A stretch of DNA of 64,000 nt from Erythrocercus mccallii (taxonomy: Eukaryota > Chordata > Aves > Passeriformes > Dicruridae). This document shows positions 12,726 through 24,497 of this stretch, in pieces. A program made the translations under genes and the position numbers. The notes beneath the pieces were generated by a model. The model was not told the DNA's origin. It searched no databases and saw nothing but the letters and a program-made list of their open reading frames with translations. The DNA is taken from positions 1 to 64,000 of the forward strand of contig VZRG01002622.1 in the NCBI GenBank assembly GCA_013397435.1. The letters are read 5' to 3'. Positions within the stretch are counted from its first letter, which is position 1. Each line of letters opens with the position of its first letter.

Positions 12726-15700
12726 CTAAATGGGAAACAAAACCATTCAAATTAAATGTAACTCTTTCTGGAGAAAAAAAATGTATTGTTTAAGAGCATG
12801 TGTGTGTCTACACAGAGTGAGGGGAAAAATAGGTATGTGCACACACTAAACATCAAACCAGTACATATTAATCCAACTTTGGAATGAGAATGTACATTTC
12901 TGCTTCTGCATTTGTAACAGAGCAAATTGATTACCTTAGTAGCATATGTTAAAATTAGAAAAAAATAATCAATGTCATACTGGTGACATTTAGCTCTGTT
13001 TGCTGCACAGATTCATAAAAGAGATTTGTCTGTTCTGTGAGGGGAATGAATAAAGACAGTAAAACCAATAAATAAACCAATAAAATAACTTCACACAGAA
13101 GTTCTTACACCAGAATAAAAACAGCATTTCAAACCAGAAGAATAATGTCAAACTAATCAATCTTCTGTGGATATTCTGAAACATGAAGCTTTGGGATGGG
13201 AATTAGTTTTGTATTTGTTCTGGGTGATTAGATTTTCTCCCCTCATATTTTATTTGCTGTAAGATGAAAAATGCTTACGCTTTCATGAAACCCAACAAGC
13301 CTCATACTGCAGCCCAACATGAATGACTGTCAGCAGATTAACTACAACTGAAGAAATCCACAGACAAGGTATGATTGTTCCTAACAGCAAAAGAAAACAA
13401 AGCACTCAAGGGAGGATGGCACAGCATTTCCAGCTGTAATGACTACACTGGCTTGCATAAGCACTCTCTTACTGAAAATTTTTGCAGCCAGACAGAAGTA
13501 GAAATTGTGTTTTAGTAAAAGGCAGTGCACACAGTTAGGCAGGTTATAAACAGCACTGTCAATTATAGGGGAACAATGACATTTTCCACTTGTTTTTAAT
13601 TTTCCTTGCTATGAAAAACCTCAACTTGACAGAAGTTGTCATAACTGTTGGAAGGATGGCCCTTTATACACTTGGAAGTATCACAAGAAACATGGTACTT
13701 CTCTCTGCTTTCTGAAGCAGCACTTCAAACACATTGCATTCTGAAAGCTTTGGTACACAGAAAGATACCTCATTTTTTCCCTGTAATTATTACTTCTCTC
13801 AGTAAGCAATTTTTCATCTTAAAATACAGCCTTGGCTCTTTGCAGACCAGGAGCACAGTGGGGTTTGTTTGATTGTGTACACGTTTTATTTTGGTTTTAA
13901 ACCACAAAGGTAACTGGCATCAGTAGTGCTGGGTACTGCTACCTTTTTCTCTTCCACAAGGATGTTCCCTGACAACCACAGAACCATCTGATACAAAACT
14001 ATGCCCTGACAGCTGTCGTGCAATGCCATCCTCTGATTTGACTCCTCTCCCACTGTCCCCACTTGCCTCAGCTCCTGCCCCCAGGGCATGTGAGGGGCTG
14101 CAGCTCTAACTGGAAAGGCCAAACCTCATCTGAGAGTGGATGAGCTGCCATCCTGGCTAGTAATTTTTAACTTGTGTGATGTGCTGGCAATGGGGAGCGC
14201 TGCTATCTCTGTGTCAGTGAATTATTATTTAAAGAAATAAAAATCATCCACACTGTCATGAATTTTCAGAGGTTCTCAGAAGCCTGGTTAGCCTGGTGTA
14301 GCTGAGCTGAGGTGCTCATGCTGCATGGCCTAGTCCTGCCAGGAGATACATGCAGGTAGAGCCCTGCCTGGCGAAGGAGTGGGCTGTACGTGGGGAAAGC
14401 ACATCTGACCCTGACCATCAGGGAAACACGGGAAGCTACTGATGGGGAAGGGAAGAGGACACAGGGAAAATGATGGAATTCTGAAGAGCTGAGGACCCTT
14501 TCACCAACACATGTACAAAATGAGGCTGAAATGTGATGCTGAAGGGAGCAGAGGGAGTTAAGTGGAGCAGGGAGAGGTAAAACCAGCTCTTCAAGTAGCC
14601 AGAAGATCAGGTAATGCAATGAAAAGGGATACAGGATACCTTCTCCAGCACTTATGCTGCACAAATTCTTAATTCTGTCTTTACAGAGTTCACTAAATAA
14701 TATTCATTAATGATGCAACTGAATAAAGATGAGAGATTGGAAAATATGTATTTCTTCATCCAGACAGCTAAAGAAGCTAGAACAACATTGAATGAATGAT
14801 TTAGACAATTTTCCTAGCTACTTTAAATAAATAATTTACAACTACTTTTTTATGCTACAAGATGTGATCAGTTTTCCCACCATTATGTGTGAAAAGTTTT
14901 CAGTCTTTCAACTTAAACTTAAAAATCTTTCCAAAACTTATACAAAGGTATAAAAATACGAAGTGTTCCATTTTTTCTTGACTAATTTTTCTTGACTATT
15001 CCAATAAACAAGACTTGGAGATTCCCACTGATTTAATATCTTTGCTGAAAGTGAATTGCAACTAGATGTGACATAGACTAGGTTGCAAAAAGGGTACTGT
15101 ACACCTGCAAAACAAAACATAATTTTAAGCATGAAATATGGAAAAACTCCCCCTTTTAAATTCATTTTCCCGTCTGCAAGAATTTGCAAGTATGAATGGC
15201 TATCCAGATTTAATTAGTGTGCCTGCAGCTAAATAGATCTGTAATACTCTGACAAAAATCATTATTTGTATACTAGAAAAGTAATTCTGTGCAGCCTTGC
15301 TAAATTTTAATGCATCTATACTCATTAAATGTTTTTAAGATATATTTAATTTCATCATGGTGGACTTAAGCAGTTTAAGTATCTTTTCTCTACAATAGAA
15401 AAATGACATATTTATCATAATTATTTGTCAATCTAAGAATATTATTTACTATTCCTCTTTAAGCAAGCTCTCCAAGTGGGCAAAGGGATCTATTTTTTCT
15501 AGTCTAGTCTGGTTTATGATGATTGAACACCTACACAAAACTTGAAACAGTGCTTGCAAAGTACTCTGAAAATGTAAGTAACCCTTTTCACCACTTTCTG
15601 AGCAGGTAAATACCGTGTGGTTTGTTCACAACTGAGCAAATGACATCATTCAAATTCACTTACAGTCTTGTAAACTGGGGAAGATCTCAAAGGAATTTCT

Positions 15701-15874
15701 TTGCTATATAAATGACAGGTATTTAGAGCATGACTCAGTCCAACTGGGTTTTTTATTTTAGGAATCGTAATTATTTGGGTGTTCGATGCAGTTCACTTAG
15801 CTGCAGTGAGGAGGAATCACTCTTAAATTATTAGGCTGACCTAACTAAAACATCAGGGTTAAGCCACAACTTAC
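12726..15874 (-). other. BBX intron J-K (3149 bp)
   Basis: The donor is gtaagt at 15874 and the acceptor cccatttag ends at 12726. Most of the interval is AT-rich. A locally GC-richer part at about 14040-14560 carries chance open frames on the minus strand but no recognisable motif. I see no repeat that I can name. Confidence 0.8.
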
Positions 15875-16013
15875 CCAAAAACAAACTCTTCCTTTGGCTT
15901 AGTCTTTTTCAGTTTTTTGTTCCCACTTGTCCCACTTGGGGAAAAGGCCCAGATTTCTTCATTCCAGCATCCTTCATGATCTGAGGAGTTACCTTTTCCT
16001 GAGCTTCTTTTTC
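15875..16013 (-). CDS. BBX: BBX coding exon J: GKRSSGKGNSSDHEGCW block
   Basis: This 139-bp exon starts after a ccttcatcacag acceptor. Its first two bases complete a glycine codon with the last base of exon I. It then reads KRSSGKGNSSDHEGCWNEE, followed by IWAFSPSGTSGNKKLKK and TKPKEEFVF, and ends with two bases of the next codon. The donor is GG|gtaagt, with the GT at 15874-15873, a strong 5' splice site. It covers residues 638-683. The DHEGCWNEE and SGTSG..K.KKTKPKE motifs are conserved in vertebrate BBX. A longer open frame extends upstream into intron (to about 16092), but that part is not BBX-like. Confidence 0.96.
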
Positions 16014-16901
16014 CTGTGATGAAGGCAGAAAATTGTTTTCCAGCTTTAACAAAAGGCTCCAAACCAAGTATACTCAGAAGAAACTTGTCCACCCAGTTTG
16101 TACTGCAACTTGTAAGCCTGACCTTTTTGAAGGCAGTTACAGAACATACTGCATTTTAAACTGGGCAATAATGATACCAACAACTATACTGCATCCCTCG
16201 TCCATGTCTTTTCCTGGACTACCTCAAAAGTCAGGATCCCTTAAGGTATAAGGAAGAAAGAGATTAAGAGATATATAGTAATAAGCTTTCCTAAATTACA
16301 AACATATTTTTTCTTTTCTGACTGTTCTAATTACACATATAAATCTACCAGCTGGAAAAATACATTTCCAGACATCTCACGGAAAGCTTCCAGAAATTAT
16401 CTCAAATTTGTCCTTCCACAAGATAAAGGGTTCTCACTTACTGCCTACAGCAGAACTAACAACTAAAGCAAAACCAGAACACATTTGCTTCCTGCAGGAT
16501 TGAAAACTATGCTCACAACCACAGCAGTCGTTTATATAGAAACAAGGTAATTGTTTGGGGTTACCTACATCCCAAGCTCTGCACATGTCTATCAGCAGGC
16601 TAACAAAGTAAATAACAAAGCCTTCAGTCAAGGAGTTAAAACTCAGATCACAAAAGATGAAAATAAAGCAGTTAGGGATTTGTGAGGTAAGCAGGAACAT
16701 AGATCACAAGATTTCAAAAGACCTGCCCTGGAACATGGAGTCCAGTCACTTCACCTGTCCCTAGCACCTCAGGTGACCAGACAGAACGTTCCCACTGCAC
16801 ACTGCTCAAACTCCAGCTTAAACATGGACTTTTGCTTTTCCTGCCACTCCAGGCAGGCTTTTGCAGTTCGTGCTGTAAACAAAACACTCAAAGCCACCCA
16901 C
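16014..16901 (-). other. BBX intron I-J (888 bp, shortest intron seen)
   Basis: The donor is gtgggt at 16901 and the acceptor ccttcatcacag ends at 16014. There are no recognisable repeats. The frame of exon J stays open a short way into this intron without conserved content. Confidence 0.85.
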
Positions 16902-17817
16902 CTCTGTCCACATTAGCGCGCAGAGATGTGAGCATGCCCTCTGACACCAGAGTTTTATAAAGAGCACCTTTGCAAGACCTCTCTGATTTCCTGGAGCCAC
17001 AGGTTTCTATCTTTTTAACACAGTCACTGTCCTCAGTTTTGACCTGTTCTGGTAAGCTCTGGGGTACCACCTCCTCTGTTGGGGTCAGTGGTTCCACTTT
17101 AATGTTATCAGAAGCCTCACACGGTACTTCCTTGCCCGCTTCAATACTAAGGAAATCGGGAGGCTTTGATTCTTTGGTGGTGTCCATCGGTTTCTCCTTT
17201 GATGTTTTCTTCTCTTTCGATTTCACTTTTTTCTTTGGTGATTTTGTATCCAACATGCTTCCCTTCACATTTGAGACGGGGCGGTTTTTTTTGCGGGGAG
17301 TATCCGCGAGTCTCTCAGCACCCCAGTCCCCCTTGGCCACGGCTTCAATCGTGTACATTACACTTTCAATGTCCGACTCAGAGGACTGCCTCTTTTTACA
17401 AGATTTCTTGGGAGTGGATTTTTCATTTGTGTGCCGGTCCAACTTATTTTTTTTCTTTTTCTTCTTTATCTTTTCTGGCTTTAGTCCAAGGATAGTCATG
17501 TCACTCATAAAAAGCTCTGGAGAACGGCACATGTGATCCTTTGTGTTATCCTTTCTCTCAAAAGGACTGTTTCCAATTGCAAGACTAGTAAAATTTCTGC
17601 ATTTTGCAGTTTCTGATTCCTCAGCTTTTGTTTCATCTGAGTTTTGCATTTTCTCTATCTCTGATGGTTCTACTTTTCCTATACTGGAGTCTTTTAATGT
17701 TGTGCTCTCCAGTCCTATTTCCATGTCCTCTGAAACTTCCCCTTCCTCATCTTCCAGTGCTTCCACTTTTGTTTTCCCAGGTTCTTTCACTTTTACTCCT
17801 TCTGAAGCAAGGCACAT
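16902..17817 (-). CDS. BBX: BBX coding exon I: large central lysine-rich region
   Basis: This is the largest exon, 916 bp, residues 333-637 plus one base (phase 1). The acceptor is acttattttag and the donor AGAG|gtgggt starts at 16901. It opens with MCLASEGVKVKEPGK and an acidic part rich in glutamate. A basic run with six consecutive lysines (KIKKKKKKNK, about residues 448-457) follows, then STPKKSCKKRQSSESDIES and the conserved YTIEAVAKGDWG block. Further on are more lysine clusters (SPKKKVKSKEKK), two SUMO-type motifs (IKVE and VKTE), and the strongly conserved SRKSERSCKGALYKTLVSEG segment. The middle of BBX is largely disordered, with nuclear targeting and conserved short blocks. The first 100 residues diverge from mammalian BBX; the basic and terminal blocks do not. 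Confidence 0.97.
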
Positions 17818-20009
17818 CTAAAATAAGTTTAAAAACAGTCCCATGAAACAAACATCAACTGTTAACATCACTTACTTACACTAACAGGAGCATTAAACAG
17901 GGAATGTCTCTGGCATTTTAGTTTAGCAAAGCAAACTGTGCTGTGGGACAGTACTGAAAAACACGCTAAAGCCCCGCTGAAACTGATGCAATGGGATGAG
18001 GGCTAAGTGCTAGAATAAGGCTGGTGGGTTCTATTGCTCTAATAGAAAAAGAGTCCAACTGATCTCAGCCGTGTTTCCTTTAAGGCTCTTTATATAATGT
18101 GGAAACCCACTGCTAGATAGATTTTTAGAATATCCAAAATGCAACAGAACAGTTATCTCTGACTACTGCCACAGACAAGCTACTTGAAATCTTACATCCA
18201 AGCCCCTTCAGCTTTCAAATGTCCCTAATACAATTCCTTTCTCCATTTTCCAAATGGCCTTGAAGGAGGGAGAGAAAAAAACATTTACTGAATCTCACTA
18301 ACTGAGATTATTTTCTTTTACTTGAATGTAAGAAATAATTAGAAAGGTAGTACAAAAGCCTTCCAAATCTTTCTTCTCATGTCATAGACTTATTTTGTAA
18401 AGAACTGCAAAGCAACAGTGGTTGCCATGGTTATCTCCTCCTGGAGATAACACTAATGGAAACCAAAATCCTCATGCTATCTGAGGAACATCAATATTCA
18501 AAAAAAGAGCTGTCAGAAGGTCCTCAAACTGCCATGTGTTCCTGCAGCACTGACTTGGGAGATCCTCTCTGTTTTGGATCACCTGTAAGTTATGTGACAC
18601 CTCTACAGAAGGTAGTCCTTCACAGCATCAACCAACTGCCCTTGGGAAGACATGCTGTGTTCTTACTGTCCCCTCTCAAAGCCCCCAAGCTGAATTCCCA
18701 GCGCAGTTTTGTTTTTAGAACAAATGTCAACCAGTCACCTGGAGCAAAACCAGATGGAAGAGGTTTGCTTTGAACCAGACATCAGAAGGTTCCCACAGCT
18801 CAGCCCACAGGCCATGTGGTCAGTATGGATGTACCTCCCCCAGACACCTGGGTTCTCTTTAGGTCCATTGTAGAGTTCTCAAATTGGCAAGGCTTTTTTT
18901 TCTTGCAAAACTAAAATCTCATGCCAATTTATGTAAGAATGTAACACCAACGATTGGGATGTTTTTGTAGCAGGTTTCCAAAATTCTTAATGCACAAGGC
19001 AGAAACTACTGATCTAGTTCAGGACAAGCTGGGCTGAGCACTGTAAAGCACCAGAGCTTCAGCAACATGCAGTATCTATTGGGAAGCAGGTTAGACCAGG
19101 CAAAGAACTCCACAACTATGCTGACGTGGGTTCTTGGTACAAAGGCACTTCTTTTTGCTTGGTATAAAGGTCACTTTTTTACTACACTGCAATGTTAAGC
19201 ACAGCCTGTGATTTTCAAAAGCTAAAGATCAATCTTTAATATGGAGCTCACTGGACTAAGAATATTTTGTCAATTCAACATACATCCCCTAGCCAATGGA
19301 TTTTTTCCTTTTATACATTTGCTGCTTCTGCAGTAGCCAGTAGTACAGAGCTATGGATGCAGCTACAAAAGAAGGGACTTCTGTCTTGTGTAAATGAACT
19401 TGTAATTAAACGATCTCCAAGATAGGGAAAGCTTTAAAAAAGGGTTTAAAAACAAAATAAAGGCAAAATTTCAATAAAGTGCCATTGGTTTTAACTGCTC
19501 CCAGAAGGAAGATCTGCTGAGAGTATCATAGCAGAACTTCTATAGAAGTTATTGACCTGTTAGTTCACCTGAAAAATTAAATGGGCATGAAAAGCAAAAA
19601 TAAATGAAAGCAGCTCATGACCATTAACATGAATTTGTAATGGCAATGCCTGAATTTGATAACACAGTCATCCAGTCCTCTCTCTCAACTATTTGTGTCC
19701 CTCAGCCAAACCCTAAAACCTCAAAGCCTAAACCAAGAAACTGAATCAAGTTCAACTGCAAAGTCCCTTTGCCACCAGGAACTGGTGGTACTTCTCAGCT
19801 GTATTGACTCTTAAAAACCTTTAAGTCGATGGTTAATTTGGGGAAATCCGGACTTGTGGCATCTGAGCCATGATAATTTATGGTTCTATAAGCAGTGGTG
19901 CAATTATAATTGCATCACTGTTCTGCCTTGCAGACTTCGGCAACCAGTAGCTTTAACTTCTCCACCCCACTACACCTGGGGCAATTAGTCACCAGCGTTT
20001 TAGTATTAC
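17818..20009 (-). other. BBX intron H-I (2192 bp)
   Basis: The donor is gtaata at 20009 and the acceptor tattttag ends at 17818. It is AT-rich. I see no named repeat and no additional cassette exon, judged by absence of the reverse complement of the LFQ[F/L]AE block followed by a donor. Confidence 0.8.
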
Positions 20010-20090
20010 CTCTGCCAGCTGAAATAATGCTGATGTTCCACACTGTTTTGTTAAATCAGAAGGCCCTGAACGGGATGTACTTGAAGAAAT
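20010..20090 (-). CDS. BBX: BBX coding exon H: cassette repeat 4 (LFQLAE)
   Basis: This is the fourth 81-bp repeat exon (residues 306-332). It begins ISSSTSRSGPSDLTK and ends QCGTSALFQLAE. The acceptor is ttctctccatag above 20090, with a good pyrimidine tract. The donor is GAG|gtaata at 20009. Both ends are phase 0. It joins directly to MCLASEG of exon I. Its SSSTS start and KQC..TSALFQ end resemble the middle repeat of mammalian BBX as I recall it, so the order of repeat types may differ between lineages or one copy may have been gained or lost. It looks functional, but whether it is constitutive or alternatively spliced cannot be seen from DNA. Confidence 0.92.
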
Positions 20091-23000
20091 CTATGGAGAG
20101 AAAAACCAACAAAGATAAAACATTCTTTTATCACTACCAGTTCTTTTATGTTTATGACAGAGAATTGAATAGATTGCTTCCCCCCTTTCCCAAAATTCAT
20201 TTGTAAGATTATACACTGAAAAAGAAATGCAGACCTATGCATGCTTGGTATGAACAAAAGCCTACTCCAACACTGCTCTGGTGGGTAACGTCACTGTACT
20301 CTAAATGTTACTTGCAGATTTGGGGTTTTTCTTGTCAGGATTCCCTTTGAGGAACAGGATGAACTGAAACACATGCTTTCTCACATAGGAACAGACTCCA
20401 GCAGTTAAGCAACAATCTACACCAGCATGCAACCCTGCTGGTAGTGTTTTTAAAGGCTTAGCAGGACACTGGATTCCAAAATTTTTAATTTTTTCGTTTC
20501 ATTATCATAGGTTAAGGAGGCTATTCCTTTCAGGCTATGGTATTGCCTTTTGGTGTCCTACAGGACTCATATAAAAGAGATGCTCTAAATCCAAAGTTAA
20601 GTAGGAGCCCTCAAGCCTTTGGTAATCTTTAGTACTCCTCAGAGTAAAAGAAGGCTGTCATGCAAGCATGTAGCTGATTATCCTCCAGAATCTTTTTCCT
20701 GTATCAGACCATGATCCTGTTCAGTACTTTAGAGTGTTTTGTACCAGTTTTGAGCTAGGTGCAAAGAAATGATTTTTTTCTAAACAAATTTAAAGTATGA
20801 GTATCAGGACTGGCCACTAGTATGAAGAAAATGTTTTACTTTTAAGGACATATCTCATTATCTCTGACCAGGCTTGGTGCTTTCTTGTACCTCCTTCTTT
20901 AGGCTACAAAAGTGAAATTATAAGGGACTGGGAAACTAAAGTACTTTCACCCTTTTGGCTCTCCCTATACCCACTAACTCAGTTTCCATTGCTCTCAACC
21001 AACATAGGCCTACAAAGTCAATGGCAGAATTTGGCCTGTCACCACCATAAGGGAAATAAGCAAAGAACAACATTATCTCTACATCTCCTGGAAGATGCGG
21101 CTCTTCACAGCACCTCCCAAGCTCTGACCATTAGAGCTCAAGCCTCCACATGGTGCCCACAGTGCTGTGAAGGGGCCCCCTTGCCTTGGTGAGGTGATGC
21201 TCCACTCTCGCACTGCCCCCCTTCACTCTTGTGCCTCCGCAATGAAGGCTGAAGACAGAGCAAGGGACTCAGCAGAGCTGAACAGCAAGAGCCTCCCAGG
21301 CTTTAGAATGCTCCAACCATGTGCAGAAACTTAGAAATCCTCAGAATTTTTAGAAAATAATTTAACCCCCTTCTGCATTTTATCTTCATCATCATCTGTG
21401 AAATATTGTGAAATATCAAAAAGGAAGGGATAGGGAAGAGGAAGAAAAAAAAATGAAGATAAAATTGTTTAATTCACATAGCAGAGAGATGAAGGAGGAG
21501 CAGAGCAGTGTGGTATGCTGAAGACAGGCTCCCACGCACCAGACACTTGCCATGCCAGCAGCATGGAAACAGTAGTGCAGTCCCCTCCAGTGCACAGCAA
21601 GTGCATTTTGGAGTTACAGCAGCACAGCACAGCTGACTGCCAAATCCACTTGCAAAGCTAAGACACCCTCACGTTCATTATGAACATGGTTTATTTGGGA
21701 TGCTCCAAATCAGGTCCTGAACTGCTATCTGAAACTTAAGCTGAATCTCGCACATATCATTTACCCAACTACGATCCAACATTAGAGATCTCCAAAACTG
21801 GGGAAAAAACAAAGGAAGAAAAACAATCAATAGCACTAATGTCCTACAAGAGCTAGAGATGTGGAAGATGTGCCTAGCACATCTGCTGTGTTTTTTCCTG
21901 TTTGAATCAGAACCTTTAACGTCCATTTTGTGTATTAAGTTAGGCCTGCAGGAATCCATCTGAGCAATCACTGAGAGATCACAGAAACCTGTCCAACATA
22001 AAACGTCATGCTGCCAGACTTAGCTTCACTTTTTCTGCCACCTGCAGTACAAACTGTGCACTCCTGTGGACAAGCATCTGTCTTTCTACTAAATTAGGCC
22101 TTCACAAGATTCACAGTCACATCTTCTAATGCTGACTTCTAAAAATCAGGCTGCACTCGGCAATAAGCCTTACTCCAGAAGAGCACTACTCAGCCTCTTG
22201 CTGCCTTGTTAGAGGCCATGCAAAAAACTTCAGGTGTCCCTGAGTAAATATCACCAGCCCTTCTGCTATCCCAGAGCTGCAACAGCCAAATTCTCTTATG
22301 GATCACTGATCAGAGTTAGCTGCAATCACCCCTGCACAGGCAATGCTGGCAATAGAGCACATAGCCACAAAATCTACTACTGCCAGAGACTGCCTGTACA
22401 GTAAGACAGATTTTATTCCACCCATATAAGTTCCTCTAAAGCCACAGTCTTGCAAGACTATCCATAGAACAAGACATGAAATACTTTCATTTCAATGCTT
22501 CCAATCTCTGCCTTTTTCCTGAGAGGGACTGACCTCACCAGCAAGAATATAGGGCCACGTGCAAGTAGATCAGATCCAGAGAACCATTTTCCTTACTGAA
22601 ATAGGATATGAATTTGAAATAAAAAACTAAAACGCCACAACAAAAAAACAACAAAAAAAGTGTACAAATAATGTGCTAGCATACTCCCTTATTTGTCTAG
22701 AATACAGTATGTATCTTCATCTTTCAGCCATCACAAAAACAGCATTTGCACATCAAACCTCAGAGATTTTTGAGTGAATCATCCATATCAAAGAGGAGAT
22801 CTCTATAAGGTTATATTTAAGACTTACAGAGAATTTCTAGGACTTTGAGGAAATCTGACTCTACATTTTTGATTACTGCTGACAGCTGCCAATTTCAGAA
22901 TTTAATACACTGCATCAACTTTCAACTCTTCATACAGACTCCTGATGACCTCAAAGTCTACTTTTCCTATTCCCAGTCCCCAGTTAAGCAATGCACCTTC

Positions 23001-23368
23001 CAGTCATTATAACTAAAGCTTTATTTTTTTAATCCTGGTATCCAGCTCCTCATTAAGAAGAATACTCTTACCTCCTGTCTTTGCTCTTCTCCTGAGCATT
23101 GTTTTTATTATAGTTATAAAGCTAATTTTCCTATAAAGAACTAACTTTCCGTGCTGTCTCTAAGAAAATACATACATTCAGAAGTGTTCAAAAGACTAGG
23201 ACCCTGGGACCATAACCACTGCCTACTTCTCTTGATATGCCATTATTTACTAATCTATGTTTCTGGAAATACCAGATTTGATACTAGAGCAAACCTTAAG
23301 CAATTCATTTTTTTTTTGTAGAAAAGTTACACATCTTCCCTTTCTGACACTACTGGGTATAACTTTAC
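20091..23368 (-). other. BBX intron G-H (3278 bp)
   Basis: The donor is gtaaag at 23368 and the acceptor ctccatag ends at 20091. It holds moderately GC-rich stretches at about 21100-21300 and A-rich runs near 22640. No coding or named repeat content was recognised. Confidence 0.8.
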
Positions 23369-23449
23369 CTCTGCCAACTGGAAGAGTGCCGACTTCCCAC
23401 AGTGCTTTACTGGCTCAGGACTTGGCAACTGGGAAGTATTTGATGAGAT
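23369..23449 (-). CDS. BBX: BBX coding exon G: cassette repeat 3 (LFQLAE)
   Basis: This is the third 81-bp repeat exon (residues 279-305). It begins ISSNTSQLPSPEPVK and ends HCGKSALFQLAE. The acceptor is a ttgtaacctag just above 23449, with a pyrimidine-rich stretch further back. The donor is GAG|gtaaag at 23368. Both ends are phase 0. From memory this is the copy most similar to the last repeat of mammalian BBX, which also carries a SNTSQL start, EPVK and CGKSALFQLAE. It has clearly kept its coding constraint: reading frame, splice sites and the terminal motif are all intact. Confidence 0.93.
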
Positions 23450-24234
23450 CTAGGTTACAAATGAACAGAGAAGAAAATATTTCAGTGGCATATACAGGAA
23501 TGACAGAAAGGAAGGGAGAAAAAGAATGGAAAATAAGAGATTAATTGAATCAGTTACTTTTAGTTCTTTCTGGCAAAAGGCCCTACTTCAGAGAGGCAAT
23601 TCCACCCAGGAAACACGTAACAGATATGTAGAAAACAGGAGAATACAAGCAAATACAGCACTCCTTCCTTAGATTACGCTTGTGGATACTCCATGTTTGT
23701 ACTGTCCGCAGCAACTATTCTGTCATGCTGTGTGTTTTACATTTGTTTTATGTGACCAAGTGAACAAACCCTACCTGTTGCTTAAAAATATGCACTGTTA
23801 GTTAAGGTTAAATAAAATTCCCCCAGAAGGTCTGGGCCGTATTTCCCATTATTTAGACATAGAAGAGGACCATCTGTCCTCACAGGCAGTTCCTGTCTCA
23901 CTTTCTTTAGTTATGAAAAAGGAAATAAGACCTATGTCTGGAGATCAAATCTAACCTTCCAAAGAACTGTTGGTGTGCCAGCACCTGTGATGAGTAAACA
24001 ATTACCATACCACTTTAGGAAATTGCTTTTACAGCCAAATTTTTACAGACCCACTTTCCAGTGCAGCATTATTAATTCAGAAATACAAGAATTATTATTT
24101 CTGATATGTGACCTTTTTTAGCATGGCATTGCACGGTAATATTTGACCTGGAAGCCTTTAAAAGCCTTGAGACAAAATCACCAGTGTTTCTGTGGTATCT
24201 TCCCCACCACAAAAATCACACTTAGGACCATGAT

Positions 24235-24497
24235 TAGGCAGGTAGTGACAGGACAAGGGCAATGGTTTTAAGCTGAAAGAGGGTAGGTTTACCACAGATG
24301 TTATGAAAAATTCTTAACTCAGAGGGTGGTGAGGCACTGGAATAGGTGGCCCTGAAATGGTGTTCAGGGCCAGGCTGGATGGGGCTTTGAGAAACATCAT
24401 TGAGAGGAAGGTGTCCCTGCATGCAGCAGGGGGCTTGTAATGAGATGAGCCTTAAGGTCCCTTCCAATTCAAACCATTCTATGGTTCTATGATCTTC
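24235..24497 (+). mobile_element. CR1 LINE 3' end fragment
   Basis: This 5'-truncated CR1 copy shows the family's characteristic tail: gaggcactggaataggtggcc, then gggccaggctggatggggctttgag, then aaggtcccttccaattcaaaccattctatggttctatgat. The terminal ATTCTATG-like octamers mark the CR1 3' end. It is non-coding and lies in the BBX F-G intron, antisense to the gene. Confidence 0.9.

Noticed and set aside
16970..17536. 188-codon open frame on the plus strand
   Set aside because: It is antisense to BBX exon I. Its phenylalanine- and serine-rich composition is just the complement of lysine and glutamate codons.
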